Assembly: GCF_000426445.1 (NCBI RefSeq)
Contig: NZ_AUFJ01000010.1
Span: 248,001-312,000, forward strand
DNA from: Brevibacterium album DSM 18261
Lineage (GTDB): Bacteria; Actinomycetota; Actinomycetes; Actinomycetales; Brevibacteriaceae
Length of the DNA: 64,000 bases
Direction: 5' to 3'
Part shown: positions 8,629 to 16,766 of the stretch, piece after piece
Position numbering within the stretch: the first letter of the stretch is position 1
Layout: every line of letters begins with the position of its first letter
Notes under the pieces: model-generated
The model's input: only the letters and a program-made list of their open reading frames with translations
Told to the model about the DNA's origin: nothing
Databases searched by the model: none
Translations under genes and position numbers: made by a program

Positions 8629-10701
8629 ATGACCGCTTCGACCACGCGCACGCCTCCAGCCGACCAAGCGCCCCCGATCGAGGACGAGGCCGCCCGCATC
8701 GCGTTCTGGGAGCGCCAGGCCGGCCGCCTCGACTGGGCCTCCCCCTGGCACACCGCCCACACCTTCGAACGGCCGCGCCTGCTCGAGGCGGGCGGGCCGG
8801 AGGATGAGCCCCGGTACACCGTCCCCCGCATCGAGTGGTTCACGGGCGGGCGGCTCAACGCCGCGCACAACTGCGTGGACCGCCATGTCGAGGCGGGCTT
8901 CGGCGCCAAGCCCGCCCTCCTCTTCGAGGGCGAGCCCGGCGACCGCCGGACGCTCACCTACGCGGACCTGCAGGCCGAGGTCTCCCGCGCCGCGAACGCA
9001 CTCGCCGCCCTCGGCATCGGGCCCGGCGACCGGGTGGTGATCTACCTCCCCGTCATCCCGGAGACCGTGGTCATCACACTGGCCTGCGCCCGCATCGGCG
9101 CGGTCCACTCCCTCGTCTTCGGCGGCTTCAGCTCCGAGGCGCTGCGCTTCCGCGTCGAGGACACCGGCGCCAAGCTCCTCGTCACCTCCGACGGCCAGTT
9201 CCGCCGCGGCCGGGCCGTCGCGGTCAAGGAGAACGCGGACGCCGCCGTCGCCGGCGAGAACGCGATCGAGCACGTCCTCGTCGTCCGCCGCACGGGCGAT
9301 GCGATCCCGTGGACTCCGGGCCGCGACGTGTGGTGGCACGAGGCCGTGGACCGAGCCTCGGCGGTGCACGAGGCCCGTCCCTTCGACGCCGAGCACCCCC
9401 TGTTCGTCATCTACACCTCCGGCACCACGGGACGGCCCAAGGGACTCGTGCACACCACCGGCGGCTACCTCGTGCAGACCGCCTACACGCACGCCCTCCT
9501 CTTCGACCTCGTCGAGCACGAGGACGATGCGGTCAACGACCCCGCCCGGGTCGCGGACGCCGTCCACTGGTGCACCGCCGATCTCGCCTGGGTCACCGCG
9601 CACACCTATGAGATCTACGGGCCTCTGCTCAACGGCGTCACGCAGGTGATCTACGAGGGCACCCCGCAGACGCCCCATCCGGGCCGGCACTTCGAGATCA
9701 TCGAACGCTATGGGGTGACGACCTACTACACCGCCCCCACCCTCGTGCGTTCGCACATGGGCGCCTTCGGCTCGCGGCCGGCGCCCGGGCAGCGCCCCGC
9801 AGACCGCTGGGACCTCGGCTCGATCAGGCTCGTGGGAACGGTGGGCGAATCGGTGAACCCCGAGGCCTGGGAATGGCTGCGCCGCGAGGTCGGAGCGGGC
9901 ACCGCCCCCGTCATCGACACGTGGTGGCAGTCCGAGACCGGCGCGTGCGTCATGTCCCCGCGCCCCCAGGACCCGTGCTGGGACTCCGGCTCCGGTGACG
10001 CCGCGCCCAAGCCCGGCTGCGCCACCCGGGCACTGCCGGGGCTGAGCACGGCCGTCGTGGACGCCGGCGGCTCCCCCACCCCGGACGGTGAGCAGGGGCT
10101 CCTCGTCGTCGACGGCATCGGACCGTCTGCCGCACGAACGGTGTGGGGCGACCCGCAGCGCTTCCTCGACTCGTACTGGCGGCAGTTCGGCGAGCGCGGC
10201 TGGTTCCTCTCCGGCGACGGCGCCCGCCGGGACGCGGACGGCGACATCACGGTGCTCGGGCGCGTCGACGACGTCATCAACGTCTCCGGCCACCGGCTGT
10301 CCACCATCGAGATCGAGTCCGCGCTCGTCTCCCACCCGCACGTGATCGAGGCCGGCACCGCCCCCACCGCCGACCCCCTCACGGGGCACGCCGTCCTCGC
10401 CTTCGTCGTGCTCACCGCCGAGGCTGCGGAGCTCGACGCAGACGCGCTCGCGGCCGAGCTGCGCGCGCACGTGGCGGAGCGGATCGGGCCCATCGCCAAG
10501 CCCAAGCACGTCATCGCCGTGCCCGAGGTGCCCAAGACCCGCTCCGGCAAGATCATGAGACGCCTCCTCACTCAGCTGTTCGAGCACACTACGCTCGGGG
10601 ACATCACATCCCTGCAGAACGCGCACGCCGTGGCGCAGATCGCCGGGATCACAGGCCATCCCTCCGCGGAAGGAAGAGAGACCGCACATGTCCGACCATG
10701 A
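8629..10701 (+). CDS. acs: Acetyl-CoA synthetase (AMP-forming), or propionyl-CoA synthetase
   Basis: A 690-residue ANL-superfamily ligase of Acs length. Core motifs are in order: IYTSGTTGRPKG (P-loop), the WCTADLAWVTAH segment, DTWWQSETG, GWFLSGDGARRDADG and, at the C-terminus, KTRSGKIMRR with the catalytic lysine that protein acetylases modify. It converts acetate, ATP and CoA to acetyl-CoA, AMP and diphosphate. The start at 8629 places the acyl-CoA-synthetase N-terminal region correctly, but AGGAG is only one base from the ATG, so initiation is unusual. Its 3' end overlaps the O-acetylhomoserine sulfhydrylase gene by 14 bp, so the two are cotranscribed. The substrate could also be propionate; motifs alone do not decide. 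Confidence 0.9.
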   Translation: MTASTTRTPPADQAPPIEDEAARIAFWERQAGRLDWASPWHTAHTFERPRLLEAGGPEDEPRYTVPRIEWFTGGRLNAAHNCVDRHVEAGFGAKPALLFEGEPGDRRTLTYADLQAEVSRAANALAALGIGPGDRVVIYLPVIPETVVITLACARIGAVHSLVFGGFSSEALRFRVEDTGAKLLVTSDGQFRRGRAVAVKENADAAVAGENAIEHVLVVRRTGDAIPWTPGRDVWWHEAVDRASAVHEARPFDAEHPLFVIYTSGTTGRPKGLVHTTGGYLVQTAYTHALLFDLVEHEDDAVNDPARVADAVHWCTADLAWVTAHTYEIYGPLLNGVTQVIYEGTPQTPHPGRHFEIIERYGVTTYYTAPTLVRSHMGAFGSRPAPGQRPADRWDLGSIRLVGTVGESVNPEAWEWLRREVGAGTAPVIDTWWQSETGACVMSPRPQDPCWDSGSGDAAPKPGCATRALPGLSTAVVDAGGSPTPDGEQGLLVVDGIGPSAARTVWGDPQRFLDSYWRQFGERGWFLSGDGARRDADGDITVLGRVDDVINVSGHRLSTIEIESALVSHPHVIEAGTAPTADPLTGHAVLAFVVLTAEAAELDADALAAELRAHVAERIGPIAKPKHVIAVPEVPKTRSGKIMRRLLTQLFEHTTLGDITSLQNAHAVAQIAGITGHPSAEGRETAHVRP

Positions 10702-12067
10702 GTTCGGGTTCCGCACCAGGGCCCTGCACGCCGGGGCCGTCCCCGATGCCGTGCACGGCGCCCGGGCGGTGCCGATCTACCAGTCCACGTCCTTCGTGTT
10801 CAAGGACGCCGATGATGCGGCGAACCTCTTCGCCCTGCAGAAGTACGGCAACATCTACTCGCGCATCGGCAATCCCACCGTCGCGGCGTTCGAGGAGCGC
10901 ATCGCGAGCCTCGAGGGAGGGATCGGGGCCGTCGCCACCGCCTCGGGCATGTCCGCCGAGTTCATCGTCTTCGCCGCGCTCGCCCAGGCCGGCGACCACA
11001 TCGTCGCCTCCTCGCAGCTCTACGGCGGCACCGTCACCCAGCTGGACGTGACCCTGCGCCGCTTCGGAATCGAGACCACCTTCGTCGAGGGCACGGACCC
11101 GGCCGACTACCGGGCGGCCCTGCGCCCGGAGACCAAGGCCGTCTACACCGAGCTCATCGCCAATCCCTCCTCCGAGATCGCGGACCTGGAGGGCCTCGCC
11201 GAGGTCGCGCACGCCGCCGGCATCCCGCTCGTCGTCGATGCGACGCTCAACACCCCCTACCTGTGCCGCCCCATCGCACACGGGGCCGACATCGTCATCC
11301 ACTCCGCGACCAAGTTCCTGGGCGGACACGGGACGACCCTGGGCGGCGTGGTCGTGGAGTCCGGCACCTTCGACTGGGGCAACGGGAACTTCCCGCTCAT
11401 GACCGAACCGGTGCCGAGCTACAACGGCCTCTCCTGGTGGGACAACTTCGGGGAGTACGGCTTCCTCACCCGCCTGCGCTCGGAGCAGCTGCGCGACATC
11501 GGCCCCTCCCTCCAGCCGCAGGCCGCATGGCAGCTCATCCAGGGCGTCGAGACGCTGGCCCAGCGCGTCGACGAGCACGTCGCGAACGCCCGGGCCGTCG
11601 CCGAATGGCTCGAGGCGGACCCGCGCATCTCCTATGTGAACTACTCGGGCCTGCCCACGCACCACCACTACGCACGCGCGCAGAAGTACCTGCCGGGCGG
11701 TCCGGGCTCCGTCTTCTCCTTCGGCGTCGCAGGGACCGCGGACAAGGACGGCCGCACCGTGGGCGCCGAATTCATCGAGGGCCTCCAGCTCGCCTCGCAC
11801 CTGGCCAACATCGGCGATGCGCGCACGCTCGTGCTCCATCCGGCCTCCACGACGCACCAGCAGCTCACGGGCGAACAGCTCGCCGCCGGCGGCGTGGGAC
11901 CCGACCTCATCCGCATCTCCGTGGGCCTCGAGGACCTCGCGGACATCCTGTGGGACCTCGACCGGTCGCTCACCGCGGCCACCGGGATCACGCACACGGG
12001 GGCGGCGTCCGCACAGGAGGATCCGCGAGCGCTCGCGGCCGCAGGAGCAGAAGGCGAGACACGATGA
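10688..12067 (+). CDS. metY: O-acetylhomoserine sulfhydrylase (PLP-dependent)
   Basis: A 459-residue Cys/Met-metabolism PLP enzyme. Typical MetY features are seen: FGFRTRALHAG at the N-terminus, YGNIYSRIGNPT, the SQLYGGT segment, and the PLP lysine in IHSATKFLGGHGTTLGG. It makes homocysteine and acetate from O-acetylhomoserine and sulfide. It starts inside the end of acs and its stop overlaps the start of the CoA-binding gene (ATGA), so it is the middle gene of a coupled trio. No MetX (homoserine acetyltransferase) is in the window, although MetY is often next to it. The overlap with acs could let the acetate released here be reactivated. Confidence 0.93.
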   Translation: MSDHEFGFRTRALHAGAVPDAVHGARAVPIYQSTSFVFKDADDAANLFALQKYGNIYSRIGNPTVAAFEERIASLEGGIGAVATASGMSAEFIVFAALAQAGDHIVASSQLYGGTVTQLDVTLRRFGIETTFVEGTDPADYRAALRPETKAVYTELIANPSSEIADLEGLAEVAHAAGIPLVVDATLNTPYLCRPIAHGADIVIHSATKFLGGHGTTLGGVVVESGTFDWGNGNFPLMTEPVPSYNGLSWWDNFGEYGFLTRLRSEQLRDIGPSLQPQAAWQLIQGVETLAQRVDEHVANARAVAEWLEADPRISYVNYSGLPTHHHYARAQKYLPGGPGSVFSFGVAGTADKDGRTVGAEFIEGLQLASHLANIGDARTLVLHPASTTHQQLTGEQLAAGGVGPDLIRISVGLEDLADILWDLDRSLTAATGITHTGAASAQEDPRALAAAGAEGETR

Positions 12068-12567
12068 CACAGCAGGCAGACACCGCACGGACCTGGGCCG
12101 GGCCCACGGCGGCACAGCGGCTGGACATCCTCCGGCGCGCGCAGTCCATCGCGATCGTGGGGGCTTCGGCGAAGCCCTCCCGCGCCTCGAACTTCGTGGC
12201 CACCTACCTCCTCTCCTCCTCGCCCTACCGCGTGCACTTCGTCAACCCGCGGGAGACGGAGATCCTGGGCCGCCCCGTGCACGCCTCGCTCGACGAGCTG
12301 CCCGAGGTCCCGGACATCGTCGATGCGTTCCGCCGCGACGAGGACCTCCCCGAGGTCGCCCGCGAGGCGGTCCGGATCGGCGCGAAGACGCTGTGGCTGC
12401 AGCTGGGCTCCTGGAACGAGGAGGCCGCGGCCATCGCCGAGGCCGGCGGGCTCGAGGTCGTCATGGACCGGTGCCTGAAGATCGAGCACGCCCGCTTCCA
12501 CGGCGGCCTCAACCTCGCCGGCTTCAACACCGGGGTGATCTCGGCGAAGCGGCAGGAGCTCGCCTGA
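12064..12567 (+). CDS. CoA-binding (Rossmann) domain protein
   Basis: A 167-residue single-domain protein of the CoA_binding family related to the N-terminal part of succinyl-CoA synthetase alpha. The nucleotide-binding start IAIVGASAKPSR and the later TLWLQLGSWNEEA and VVMDRCLKIEH segments are diagnostic. It is cytosolic and has no catalytic domain. It overlaps metY by the four bases ATGA and is followed by a strong hairpin terminator, so it closes the acs-metY operon. The metY-CoA-binding pair recurs in actinobacteria, but the biochemical role of this small protein is not established. Confidence 0.85.
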   Translation: MTQQADTARTWAGPTAAQRLDILRRAQSIAIVGASAKPSRASNFVATYLLSSSPYRVHFVNPRETEILGRPVHASLDELPEVPDIVDAFRRDEDLPEVAREAVRIGAKTLWLQLGSWNEEAAAIAEAGGLEVVMDRCLKIEHARFHGGLNLAGFNTGVISAKRQELA

Positions 12568-12598
12568 AAGGCGGCCGAGAGGGCGAGCGCCGCTGAGG

Positions 12599-12637
12599 GG
12601 GTCGCGTCATCCGTCTCCGGGACGGGTGACGTGACCC
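12599..12637 (+). terminator. Strong hairpin terminator after the acs-metY operon
   Basis: A 17-bp stem (12599-12615 with 12621-12637, two G-U type pairs) with the loop TCCGG is followed by the pyrimidine-rich run TTCTCTCTTTCCCC. It lies 32 bp past the last stop and ends the operon. Confidence 0.8.
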
Positions 12638-12762
12638 TTCTCTCTTTCCCCGGCCCGGCGGCTCCCGAGGCCCCGGAATCTCAGCATGCAGGACTACCCT
12701 GGCTCGCTGTGCCGCGTCCGGGGCCGTCCCGGGCGCGCCGTGTCGAGAGAAGGTAACCCCAG

Positions 12763-14265
12763 ATGGCGACCGCCCCAGGACAGACCGCGCAGCCCGCAGG
12801 GCCTGCAGCACCGCAGGTCGAGGACTACACGCACGACCGGAGGTTCTTCGGCCACCCCCTCCCGCTGGCCCAGCTCTTCGGACTCGAGATGTGGGAGCGG
12901 TTCTCCTACTACGGCATGACGGGCATCCTCGCCCTCTACCTCTACTTCAGCGTGAGCGAGGGCGGGGTGGGCCTCGCTCAGCCCACCGCGCTCGCGATCG
13001 TCGGCGCCTACGGCGGCGCCGTCTTCCTCGCGACCATCCTGGGCTCCTGGGTCGCCGACAGGCTCCTCGGCTCCGAGACCGTGCTCTTCTGGTCCGCCGT
13101 GACGATCATGGCCGGGCACATCGCGCTGGCCCTGCTGCCGGGCCTCGCCGGTGTCGCGGTGGGCCTCGTGCTCGTGGCACTCGGCTCGGGCGGACTCAAG
13201 GCCACGGCCTCCGCCGTCGTCGGCAGCCTGTACACGGAGCAGGACACCCGGCGCGAGGCAGGCTTCTCGATCTTCTACATGGGCGTGAACATCGGCGCCC
13301 TGCTGGGCCCACTGCTGACCGGCTGGCTGCAGTCCTCCATCGGCTTCCACATCGCCTTCGGCACGGCCGCAGCCGGCATGGCGATCGGCCTCCTCATCTA
13401 CCTCACGGGCAGGAAGGGCCTGCCCGCCTCCGCGGGCTTCGCCGTCAACCCGCTTCCCCGCAGGCGGCTGTGGGTGCTGCCCGCCGCGCTCTTCGGCGTC
13501 ATCGCCGTCGTCACGGCGCTCTGGACCTCCGGCCTCATGAATGGGGGCAACCTCGCCACCTGGACCGCGTGCGTCTCCGCGGGTGCCGCCGTGGCGTACT
13601 TCGCCGTCCTCCTCACCTCACGGCAGACGACGCCGGTGGAGAAGTCCCGCACTCTCTCCTTCATCCCGTACTTCATCGCCTCGGCCGGCTTCTGGTCCCT
13701 CTACCAGCAGATCTTCAACGTCATGACGGCGTATTCGGACACGCAGATGAACCGCGTGATCCTGGGCTGGGAGTTCCCCATCAACTGGATCCAGCTCATC
13801 CCGCCGATCTTCGTCATCGCGCTGGCCCCAATCGCCTCGGCGCTGTGGCTGAAGCTGGGCGACCGCCAGCCCAGCTCCTATGTCAAGGCCGGCCTCGCGC
13901 TCGCGATCATCGGTGCGGCCTACCTGCTGTTCCTGCCCTATGCGCAGGCCGGGGAGCACTCCACGCCGCTGCTCTGGATCGTGCTCATCATGGCGCTCTT
14001 CGTCGTGGCCGAACTGCTCATCTCCCCCATCGGCCTGTCACTGTCCACGCGGCTGGCGCCCAAGGTCTTCACCTCGCAGATGATCGCGCTGTTCTACCTG
14101 TCCTCGGGTGTGGGCACCGCGCTCTCCGGCGTGTTCTCGACGTACTACCGTGCGGATGCGCAGGCCCCGTACTGGACCACTCTGGGACTGTCCTCGATCG
14201 CGCTCGGAGTTCTCGTCCTGCTCCTGGCCCGGCCCTTCACCCGCCTCATGCGCGGAGTGCGCTGA
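12763..14265 (+). CDS. POT/PTR2-family proton-dependent oligopeptide transporter
   Basis: A 500-residue membrane protein with about 14 hydrophobic segments. The POT signature ExxERFxYYG is present as EMWERFSYYG at about residues 43-52, on the first transmembrane helix, and supplies the proton- and peptide-coupling residues of this family. The later FYMGVNIGALLGP and the FSxQ-type SLYQQIFN motif are also as expected. It imports di- and tripeptides with protons. AGAAGG lies 12 nt before the ATG. Its own promoter must lie between the upstream terminator and 12763. Confidence 0.92.
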   Translation: MATAPGQTAQPAGPAAPQVEDYTHDRRFFGHPLPLAQLFGLEMWERFSYYGMTGILALYLYFSVSEGGVGLAQPTALAIVGAYGGAVFLATILGSWVADRLLGSETVLFWSAVTIMAGHIALALLPGLAGVAVGLVLVALGSGGLKATASAVVGSLYTEQDTRREAGFSIFYMGVNIGALLGPLLTGWLQSSIGFHIAFGTAAAGMAIGLLIYLTGRKGLPASAGFAVNPLPRRRLWVLPAALFGVIAVVTALWTSGLMNGGNLATWTACVSAGAAVAYFAVLLTSRQTTPVEKSRTLSFIPYFIASAGFWSLYQQIFNVMTAYSDTQMNRVILGWEFPINWIQLIPPIFVIALAPIASALWLKLGDRQPSSYVKAGLALAIIGAAYLLFLPYAQAGEHSTPLLWIVLIMALFVVAELLISPIGLSLSTRLAPKVFTSQMIALFYLSSGVGTALSGVFSTYYRADAQAPYWTTLGLSSIALGVLVLLLARPFTRLMRGVR

Positions 14266-14297
14266 CCGGCGCCCTTCCCTGCCGGGCGCGCCCGACG

Positions 14298-14303
14298 CAT
14301 ACT
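14298..14303 (+). promoter_or_regulatory. -10 box of the Fpg/Nei gene
   Basis: CATACT stands 6 nt before the ATG at 14310 (leaderless spacing); a weak TTCCCT lies 17 nt further upstream (14275-14280), inside the intergenic gap after the peptide transporter. Confidence 0.35.
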
Positions 14304-14309
14304 TGACGC

Positions 14310-15155
14310 ATGCCGGAGCTGCCCGAGATCGAAGCCCTCGCCGCGTTCCTCCGCGAGCGCATCACCGGCGATGCCATCGCCGGGATGCAGCTCGCGGAGC
14401 TCAGCCTCCTCAAGACCGTCGATCCACCGCTCGAGGCGCTGCTCGGCCTCGAGCTCACCGGGGCCTCGCGCGCGGGCAAGGCCCTCGTGATCGAGGCCGA
14501 CGGCCTCTCCCTCGTGTGCCGCTTCGCCCGCGCCGGCTGGCTCGCCTGGCACGCGCAGATGCCCGCGGCACCCGTGCGGATGGGCAGGGGGCCCTTGGGT
14601 CTGCGGGTGGCACTCGCCTCGGGTGCGGGCTTCGATGTGCGGGAGGCGGGAACGCGGAAGAACGCCTCGGTCGCGCTCGTGAGGCAGCTCGCCGAGGTGC
14701 CGGCGCTCGCGCAGGCGGGCCCCGATGCGCTCGCGCTCTCGTCGGCGGACTTCGCCGCTGCGCTCGCGGGCACCCGCTCGCGGATCAAGACGGTCCTCGA
14801 GGACCAGCGGGTGCTCGCGGGCATCGGGAACGCGTGGTCCGACGAGATCCTGCACCGTGCGGGCCTCTCCCCCTTCGCGCCCGCGGACGGGGTGGACGCC
14901 GAGTCCCTCCACGCCGTCATGCGGGCCGTGCTCACTCAGGCCTGTGAGGCACTCGTCGGCCTGCCGCCGGACAAGATCAAGGCGGCGAAGAAGAGGCTGC
15001 TGCGCGTCCACGGCCGGACCGGCTCGCCCTGCCCCGTCTGCGGGACCCAGGTCGCCGAGGTCGCCTTCGCCGAGCGGTCCCTCCAGTACTGCTCCGGCTG
15101 CCAGACCGGCGGGCGGAAGCTCAGCGACCGGCGGATGGACCGCCTGCTGCGCTGA
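14310..15155 (+). CDS. Fpg/Nei-family DNA glycosylase/AP lyase
   Basis: A 281-residue base-excision-repair enzyme. The N-terminal PELPE provides the catalytic proline 2 and glutamate 3, which fixes the start at 14310. The conserved lysine lies in SRAGKALVIE (about residue 57). The helix-two-turn-helix segment has the DQRVLAGIGNAWSDEIL block, and the C-terminal zinc finger reads CPVCG...YCSGCQ. All catalytic and metal-binding elements are therefore intact. It removes oxidised purines or pyrimidines and nicks the strand. Whether it is MutM-like or Nei-like cannot be set from motifs; it may be a paralogue of a housekeeping mutM elsewhere. Confidence 0.92.
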   Translation: MPELPEIEALAAFLRERITGDAIAGMQLAELSLLKTVDPPLEALLGLELTGASRAGKALVIEADGLSLVCRFARAGWLAWHAQMPAAPVRMGRGPLGLRVALASGAGFDVREAGTRKNASVALVRQLAEVPALAQAGPDALALSSADFAAALAGTRSRIKTVLEDQRVLAGIGNAWSDEILHRAGLSPFAPADGVDAESLHAVMRAVLTQACEALVGLPPDKIKAAKKRLLRVHGRTGSPCPVCGTQVAEVAFAERSLQYCSGCQTGGRKLSDRRMDRLLR

Positions 15156-15168
15156 GCCTCCGCCGGGC

Positions 15169-16563
15169 TCAGAGGCGCCTGCGCACCCGGCTGACCGCGA
15201 CGGCCGCGCCGCCCACGACCAGCAGTGCCGCCGCGACACCCAGCGGTGCGGCGAGCTCGCTGCCGGTGCGCGGGAGGGTGCCGGGATGCGCACGCGGCGA
15301 CGGAGCGGCCTCCGGCTCCCCGCCCGCGGAGGGTTCCTTCGGGGCTCCGGTCTGCTCACTGCCAGGAGTCTCTTCTCCCGGTTCCCCGCCGGGAGTCTTC
15401 CCGCCCGGCTCCTCGCTGGGTTCTTCCCCCGGCTCGGTGGGTCGCGGAGCGCCCTCGTGCTCGATCTCGTAGAGGTCCCCGTCATCGACGGAGAAGACAG
15501 GGACGGTCTCGCCCATCACTTCGGTGGACAGGAGGTGCTGTCCCATCACGGCATCGGGCCGGGAGACCACCTCGGCCAGCGTCGCGGTCTCCGGGACCTC
15601 GACGTCCTCGGCGTCCTCGGCGGCCGCTGCGGTCCCGGAGGTGTCCGCGGCATCGGCGCCCGCAGCTTCGGCCGCGGCCCTGAGCTGGGTGACCGTCTCC
15701 GCGAGCGCCTCGGTCGCGGCCGATTCCCCGTCCAGCCCGAACTTCTCCGCCTGCTCCCCGACCCACTCCTCGTCCTCCCAGTCCTCCTCGTCCCAGTCCT
15801 CCCAGGTGAAGACGACGGCGTCCATGGGCGTCTCCGGCGCGAGGACGCCGCTGAGGCTCCCGCCCCCGACCTGTGCGGGGACCGGCTCGCCCGAGAGCAC
15901 CCAGAAGATGTCTGCGTCCTCGGTGGACTCGAACACGATGGTCTCGTGACTCACCTGGTCGAGCGGCGCCAGCTCCGTGGGATGGAGCGTGCCGGAGAGG
16001 CTCAGCCCGGAGGCCGCGACCTCCGCATCGCGCACGGTCGTGGCCGTGGAGGGGGTCCACTCCGCTCCGTCGTACCAGCCCACATCCGCGAACGTGCCCG
16101 AGACCTCGGCCTCGCCCACGCGCACGGTGATCTGCGCGCCGTCGGTCAGCGGTGCGTCGAGGTAGGCCGAGAGCCAGATGTCGGTGGGCTCACCCCGGGT
16201 GAAGAACGCCTCGTCCAGCTCCTCGGCCTCCTCGTCCGTGAGGTCCGCGAGGTGGCAGGATGCGCAGAGGTCGAGAGCGCGGTGGTTCGCGGGCTCCGCG
16301 GTCCGCAGCACCTCACGGCCGTCCACCGTGACCGTCACCGCGTCCGCGGGGGTCATCGCGGAGACCATGACCTCGATGCTGTCGGGGGCGCCGGTGTAGT
16401 GGGCGTCCCCGGGGATCGCGTCGAAGAACTCGATCCGCTCAGCGGCGGCGGCCGGCAGCGTCGCGAGGGCGGGGACGGTTCCCAGCAGCACCGCGGCGGA
16501 CAGCGCGATGCCGCGCGCGGACAGGGAGTAGCCGCGTGCGGGCAGGGAGGAGCCAGGGGTCAT
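15169..16563 (-). CDS. LPXTG-anchored surface protein with one CXXCH motif
   Basis: A 464-residue exported protein. A signal peptide (about residues 1-41) ends in AAA. The C-terminus is a sortase signal: LPRTG at 430-434, a hydrophobic helix and a final RVRRRL tail. The segment before it (about 360-430) is Pro/Gly/Glu/Ser-rich, fitting a cell-wall-spanning region. At residues 100-104 the mature domain has CASCH, the haem-c attachment pattern. Residues 250-330 are very acidic and alanine-rich. No known catalytic domain is recognised. The first half has repeated beta-like segments of 70-80 residues. It ends 13 bp from the convergent Fpg gene. Whether haem is bound is unknown; no cytochrome c assembly genes are in the window. 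Confidence 0.8.
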   Translation of the reverse strand: MTPGSSLPARGYSLSARGIALSAAVLLGTVPALATLPAAAAERIEFFDAIPGDAHYTGAPDSIEVMVSAMTPADAVTVTVDGREVLRTAEPANHRALDLCASCHLADLTDEEAEELDEAFFTRGEPTDIWLSAYLDAPLTDGAQITVRVGEAEVSGTFADVGWYDGAEWTPSTATTVRDAEVAASGLSLSGTLHPTELAPLDQVSHETIVFESTEDADIFWVLSGEPVPAQVGGGSLSGVLAPETPMDAVVFTWEDWDEEDWEDEEWVGEQAEKFGLDGESAATEALAETVTQLRAAAEAAGADAADTSGTAAAAEDAEDVEVPETATLAEVVSRPDAVMGQHLLSTEVMGETVPVFSVDDGDLYEIEHEGAPRPTEPGEEPSEEPGGKTPGGEPGEETPGSEQTGAPKEPSAGGEPEAAPSPRAHPGTLPRTGSELAAPLGVAAALLVVGGAAVAVSRVRRRL

Positions 16564-16659
16564 GGGACGGGCCTTTCGGGAAGCGGTGCGCGCTCATCCG
16601 TGAGCCGCTGACCGCGGGAGACCATGGTGATGGGCCGGGGCCCTTGCCCCGGCATGCCG

Positions 16660-16665
16660 ATCATA
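16660..16665 (-). promoter_or_regulatory. -10 box for the LPXTG gene
   Basis: TATGAT on the minus strand, about 97 bp upstream of the ATG at 16563. No convincing -35 box is found. Confidence 0.3.
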
Positions 16666-16692
16666 GTACGAAAGCTGCCCCTGCACAGACAG

Positions 16693-16728
16693 CCGCAGCC
16701 GCGTCCTACTGACAGGACGCGGCTGCGG
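16693..16728 (-). terminator. Hairpin terminator after the SPFH gene
   Basis: A perfect 15-bp stem (16693-16707 with 16714-16728) and a 6-nt loop, about 40 bp past the SPFH stop codon. No U-run follows, as often in high-GC actinobacteria. It separates the SPFH unit from the LPXTG gene. Confidence 0.75.
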
Positions 16729-16766
16729 AGGAGCCGGCTGTGAGCGCGCCGCCTCGGGAATCCGAG

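Noticed and set aside
10560..10690. SAM-type riboswitch before metY.
   Set aside because: The metY start lies inside acs, so there is no untranslated leader to hold one.
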